Positions 61,590-64,000 of a stretch of 64,000 nucleotides of DNA are shown here, piece by piece (the stretch's first letter is position 1; every line of letters begins with the position of its first letter). Made by a program: the position numbers and the translations under genes. Under the pieces are notes generated by a model. It saw only the letters and a list, made by a program, of their open reading frames with translations, was not told the origin of the DNA and searched no databases. Source of the stretch: Mycolicibacterium aromaticivorans JS19b1 = JCM 16368 (GTDB lineage: Bacteria > Actinomycetota > Actinomycetes > Mycobacteriales > Mycobacteriaceae). Location of the stretch: assembly GCF_000559085.1 (NCBI RefSeq), contig NZ_JALN02000001.1, positions 558,001 to 622,000 of the forward strand. Direction: 5' to 3'.

Positions 61590-62993
61590 GTGACAACCGA
61601 ATCGTCGCCGACCGGTTCTGCCGGGTCATCGCTGGCCGCCCAGACGTACGCCGGCCGGATGCCGTCGCACGTCGGGGACATGGCAGTCGAAACCCACGGG
61701 ATCGCCCCCATTCCGCCGGGCAACCGGTACGGCGCCGCGCGCCGGCTGTTCACCGTCTGGTTCGCCCCCCAGGTGAACATGACGGTGGTGTTCACCGGCA
61801 CGCTGGCCGTGGTGCTCGGACTGGGCTTCTGGCTTGGCCTGCTGGCGATGGTGATCGGCACGGTGGTCGGTTCGCTGGCCGTCGCGTACCTGTCCACCTG
61901 GGGCCCGCGCACCGGCACCGCCCAACTTCCCAACGCGCGCATGGCATTTGGCGGCACCGTCGGTATAGTCGCGGTGATCCAGTGGTTGTCGTCGATCGCC
62001 TGGGACGGGCTGGTCGGGTTGTTCGGCGGTGAGGCGCTCGCCGAACTGCTGGGCATGCCGTTCTGGTTGGCGGTGGTGATCGTGCTGGCGGCCCAGGGTG
62101 CCGTCGGGGTCTTCGGCTACGAGGTGATCCACCGGGTGCAGGCGGTGATGACGGTCGTGCTGATCGTCACTTTCGCGGTGTTCGCGTGGAAGCTGATCAA
62201 CGGTCATCAGGTGATATCGCTGCCCACCCTGGGTGGCGCCGACCTGGCGGGTGCGTTCGCTCTGGAGGTCACCATCGCGCTGAGCCTGGCGATCTCGTGG
62301 GCCAGCTACGCCTCGGACTACAGTCGGTATCTGCCCGTCACCACATCGCGCACCGCCGTGTTCGGCTATACCTTCGGCGGTCTGGCGGTGGCCTACATCG
62401 CCGTGCAGGCGATCGGGGTGGCCGCGGCAGGCACGCTCACCGATCAGACTGCGCAGGGCGTGCGCGACATCATGGGCGGCGGCGTGCTGGGCGCGGTGGC
62501 GCTGCTGGTGATCGCGCTGGGGTCGGTGGCCTCGAACGCGATGAACGACTACAGCGGGTCCCTGGCGTTGCAGACCGTGGGGGTGCGGGTACGCAGGCCG
62601 GTGTCCGCGGTCGTGGTGGTGGTGATCGCGTTCGCGCTCATCATGTGGCTGCATTCCGGCGACCTGGCGTCACGCTTTCAGGGTGTGCTGTTGTTCGTCA
62701 GTTACTGGATTCCGGCGTTCGTGGCGATCGTGGCTATCGACTGGCGGTTCCGTAGCGCAGGCCGCGACGCGGTGAACCCGGCCGACGAGGTCACCCCCCG
62801 CAGCGACGCCGTCGTCGCGCTGGTGGCGTTCTTCGTGGCGTTCGCGGCGGCGGTCCCGTTCATGCACACGAACCTGATCGTCGGGCCGGTGGCGACGGCC
62901 CTGCACGGCGCCGATCTGGCGTACTTCGTGAATTTCCTTGTCGCAGCCGGGGTTTACGGCAGCTACCGGGTTATCCGGGGGCGCAGCTCCTAG
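61590..62993 (+). CDS. NCS1-family purine/cytosine permease-like transporter
   Basis: 467 aa with about twelve membrane helices. GNRYGAARRLFTVWFAPQVNMTVVFTGTLAVVLGLGFW is the family start, WASYASDYSRYLP the conserved motif in helix 6, and SVASNAMNDYSGSLALQTVGVRVRRP the one before helix 8-9. It should import a nucleobase or related ring compound by cation symport. Starts 25 bases after the YhgE gene. Its stop overlaps the efpA stop region by four bases. Confidence 0.88.
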   Translation: MTTESSPTGSAGSSLAAQTYAGRMPSHVGDMAVETHGIAPIPPGNRYGAARRLFTVWFAPQVNMTVVFTGTLAVVLGLGFWLGLLAMVIGTVVGSLAVAYLSTWGPRTGTAQLPNARMAFGGTVGIVAVIQWLSSIAWDGLVGLFGGEALAELLGMPFWLAVVIVLAAQGAVGVFGYEVIHRVQAVMTVVLIVTFAVFAWKLINGHQVISLPTLGGADLAGAFALEVTIALSLAISWASYASDYSRYLPVTTSRTAVFGYTFGGLAVAYIAVQAIGVAAAGTLTDQTAQGVRDIMGGGVLGAVALLVIALGSVASNAMNDYSGSLALQTVGVRVRRPVSAVVVVVIAFALIMWLHSGDLASRFQGVLLFVSYWIPAFVAIVAIDWRFRSAGRDAVNPADEVTPRSDAVVALVAFFVAFAAAVPFMHTNLIVGPVATALHGADLAYFVNFLVAAGVYGSYRVIRGRSS

Positions 62994-64000
62994 AGCTCGC
63001 CGGCCTCGACGGCTTCGCGGGTGTGCTGGGCGGCGGCTATGTCGCGGGTGGAGAACCCGATGCCCAGCGCGGCCACCCCCACCAGCACGGCGATGCCGGC
63101 CACCCACAGCAGCGAATAGGTGTACCCCTGACCCAGCGCGTCGAGCTGGGCGGGCGTCATGTACTTGACCGGCCCCGTCGTTCCGCCCAGGTACAGCGTT
63201 CGCGAGGTCTGCACCGCCTGGACGATCACCAGGACCAGCGGACCGCCGAGGTTGAAGACCATCAGGGTGACCGACGAGACGGGACCGATCTCGCGCGGCC
63301 CGACTCCGGCCAGGGTGCACAGCGGCAGGATCACCGAGATGATCCCGATGCCCAGACCGCCGACGACGATCGGGACGAACAGGTCGGGGAAGTACGGAAT
63401 CGACCGATTCAACGTCGACCCGTAGAGCATGGCCGCCAGCACGAGCAGACCACCGCCGAGGATCACCCACCGCGGCGCGATCCGTAGCGCCAGTTTGGTG
63501 GCGGCGACGTTGCCCACCACGAACGCCGCCGCAAACGGCATGAAGCAAATCCCGGCGCGCAACGGCGAGTACCCGAGCACATCCTGGACCAGCAGACCGA
63601 TCATCACGCTCAGCGTCAGCATCACGCCGCCGGCCATGAAGTAGGCCGCGAAAGACGCGACACGGCTGCGATTGTCGAAGATCGAGAACGGCACCAGCGG
63701 GTTGTCGGCGCCGCGCTCCACGATCAGGAACGACACGAAGAACACTGCCGCGGCCACGCCCGCACCGATGACCCACGGATCGATCCAGCCGCGTGGCGGG
63801 CCCTGGGTGAAGACCAGCACGGCCGAGGTGCACGCCAGGGTGGCCAGCAGCGCGCCGGTGACGTCGAGCTTGAGTCTCTCGTGCCGGGTCTCTTCGAGCC
63901 GGGTCAGACCCACGACGATGATGAAGAGTCCGATCGGCACATTGACCAGAAAGGCCAGCCGCCAGGACAAGCCGGTCACCGCACCACCGGCGACGAGGCC
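62990..64000 (-). CDS. efpA: MFS efflux pump EfpA, C-terminal part (runs off window)
   Basis: The window holds about 337 C-terminal residues; the N-terminus lies beyond 64000. GLSWRLAFLVNVPIGLFIIVVGLTRLEETR is the DHA2/QacA-type motif between helices 5 and 7. Further helices carry VQDVLGYSPLRAGICFMPFAAAFVVGN and a family-specific loop with YMTPAQLDALGQGY. EfpA (Rv2846c) is a 14-helix drug and lipid exporter of mycobacteria. Convergent with the NCS1 permease. Confidence 0.9.
   Translation of the reverse strand, partial: GLVAGGAVTGLSWRLAFLVNVPIGLFIIVVGLTRLEETRHERLKLDVTGALLATLACTSAVLVFTQGPPRGWIDPWVIGAGVAAAVFFVSFLIVERGADNPLVPFSIFDNRSRVASFAAYFMAGGVMLTLSVMIGLLVQDVLGYSPLRAGICFMPFAAAFVVGNVAATKLALRIAPRWVILGGGLLVLAAMLYGSTLNRSIPYFPDLFVPIVVGGLGIGIISVILPLCTLAGVGPREIGPVSSVTLMVFNLGGPLVLVIVQAVQTSRTLYLGGTTGPVKYMTPAQLDALGQGYTYSLLWVAGIAVLVGVAALGIGFSTRDIAAAQHTREAVEAGEL

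Overview
The window is a piece of a high-GC actinobacterial chromosome, most likely a non-tuberculous, fast-growing-type Mycobacterium (Mycolicibacterium-like). Gene order and protein sequences follow the Mycobacterium tuberculosis block Rv2739c to Rv2846c, as recalled from memory rather than searched. Recognisable landmarks in order are a glycosyltransferase, ephG, pspM-pspA-clgR, pgsA3, argA, ftsK, the RNase J gene, dapA, thyX, dfrA-thyA, dapB, aldR/ald, pepR-gpsI-rpsO, ribF, mntR, truB-pptT-pptH, echA16, dinF, cnpB/nrnA-rbfA-infB, nusA-rimP, proS and efpA. Many genes use GTG starts, and stop/start overlaps of four bases (ATGA or GTGA) are common.

Layout. 1-5 kb: envelope-stress (Psp) operon behind a SigE-like promoter, then pncC/cinA-like and pgsA3. 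5-9 kb: argA, a broken DUF559 gene, a long perfect hairpin, and ftsK. 9.1-12.7 kb: a plus-strand accessory cluster with a monooxygenase-fold protein, a mycofactocin-type SDR and a three-gene heme-dependent oxidative N-demethylase cassette. 12.7-17.2 kb: RNase J, dapA, thyX and a membrane GGDEF protein. 17.3-25.7 kb: an acyl-CoA synthetase, a YcaQ-like protein with dfrA-thyA, a dienelactone hydrolase, a frameshifted TetR gene, and a flavodoxin / deazaflavin reductase / TPR / dapB operon. 25.7-26.2 kb: a gene-free stretch with a perfect 2 x 96 bp tandem repeat. 26.2-35 kb: aldR/ald and the rpsO, gpsI-pepR-nmo-beta-lactamase-VOC run.

35-45.7 kb: an ArsR/SRPBCC pair behind a perfect palindrome, ribF, mntR, the truB-pptT-pptH operon, a CocE-type hydrolase, small DUF genes, a TetR regulator, an unrecognised lipoprotein-like protein and echA16. 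45.7-55 kb: the transcription/translation operon rimP-nusA-(FAD oxidoreductase)-ylxR-infB-rbfA-cnpB, with dinF behind it. 55-64 kb: a Tat-type lipoprotein and a ferritin-like protein, proS, a pterin-dehydratase/VOC fusion, a degenerate ABC ATPase with a YhgE/Pip membrane protein, an NCS1 permease, and the C-terminal part of efpA running off the window.

Functional themes are lysine/peptidoglycan precursor synthesis (dapA, dapB), folate/dTMP supply with two unrelated thymidylate synthases (thyX, thyA, dfrA), RNA metabolism (RNase J, PNPase, NrnA), ribosome biogenesis (rpsO, rbfA, rimP, infB) and phosphopantetheinylation control (pptT, pptH). Differences from the tuberculosis order are where accessory content sits: the N-demethylase cassette, the GGDEF/FadD pair, the beta-lactamase inside the gpsI operon, the FAD oxidoreductase inside the nusA operon, and the ABC-like/YhgE/permease group next to efpA. 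No tRNA, rRNA, CRISPR array, insertion sequence or prophage was recognised.
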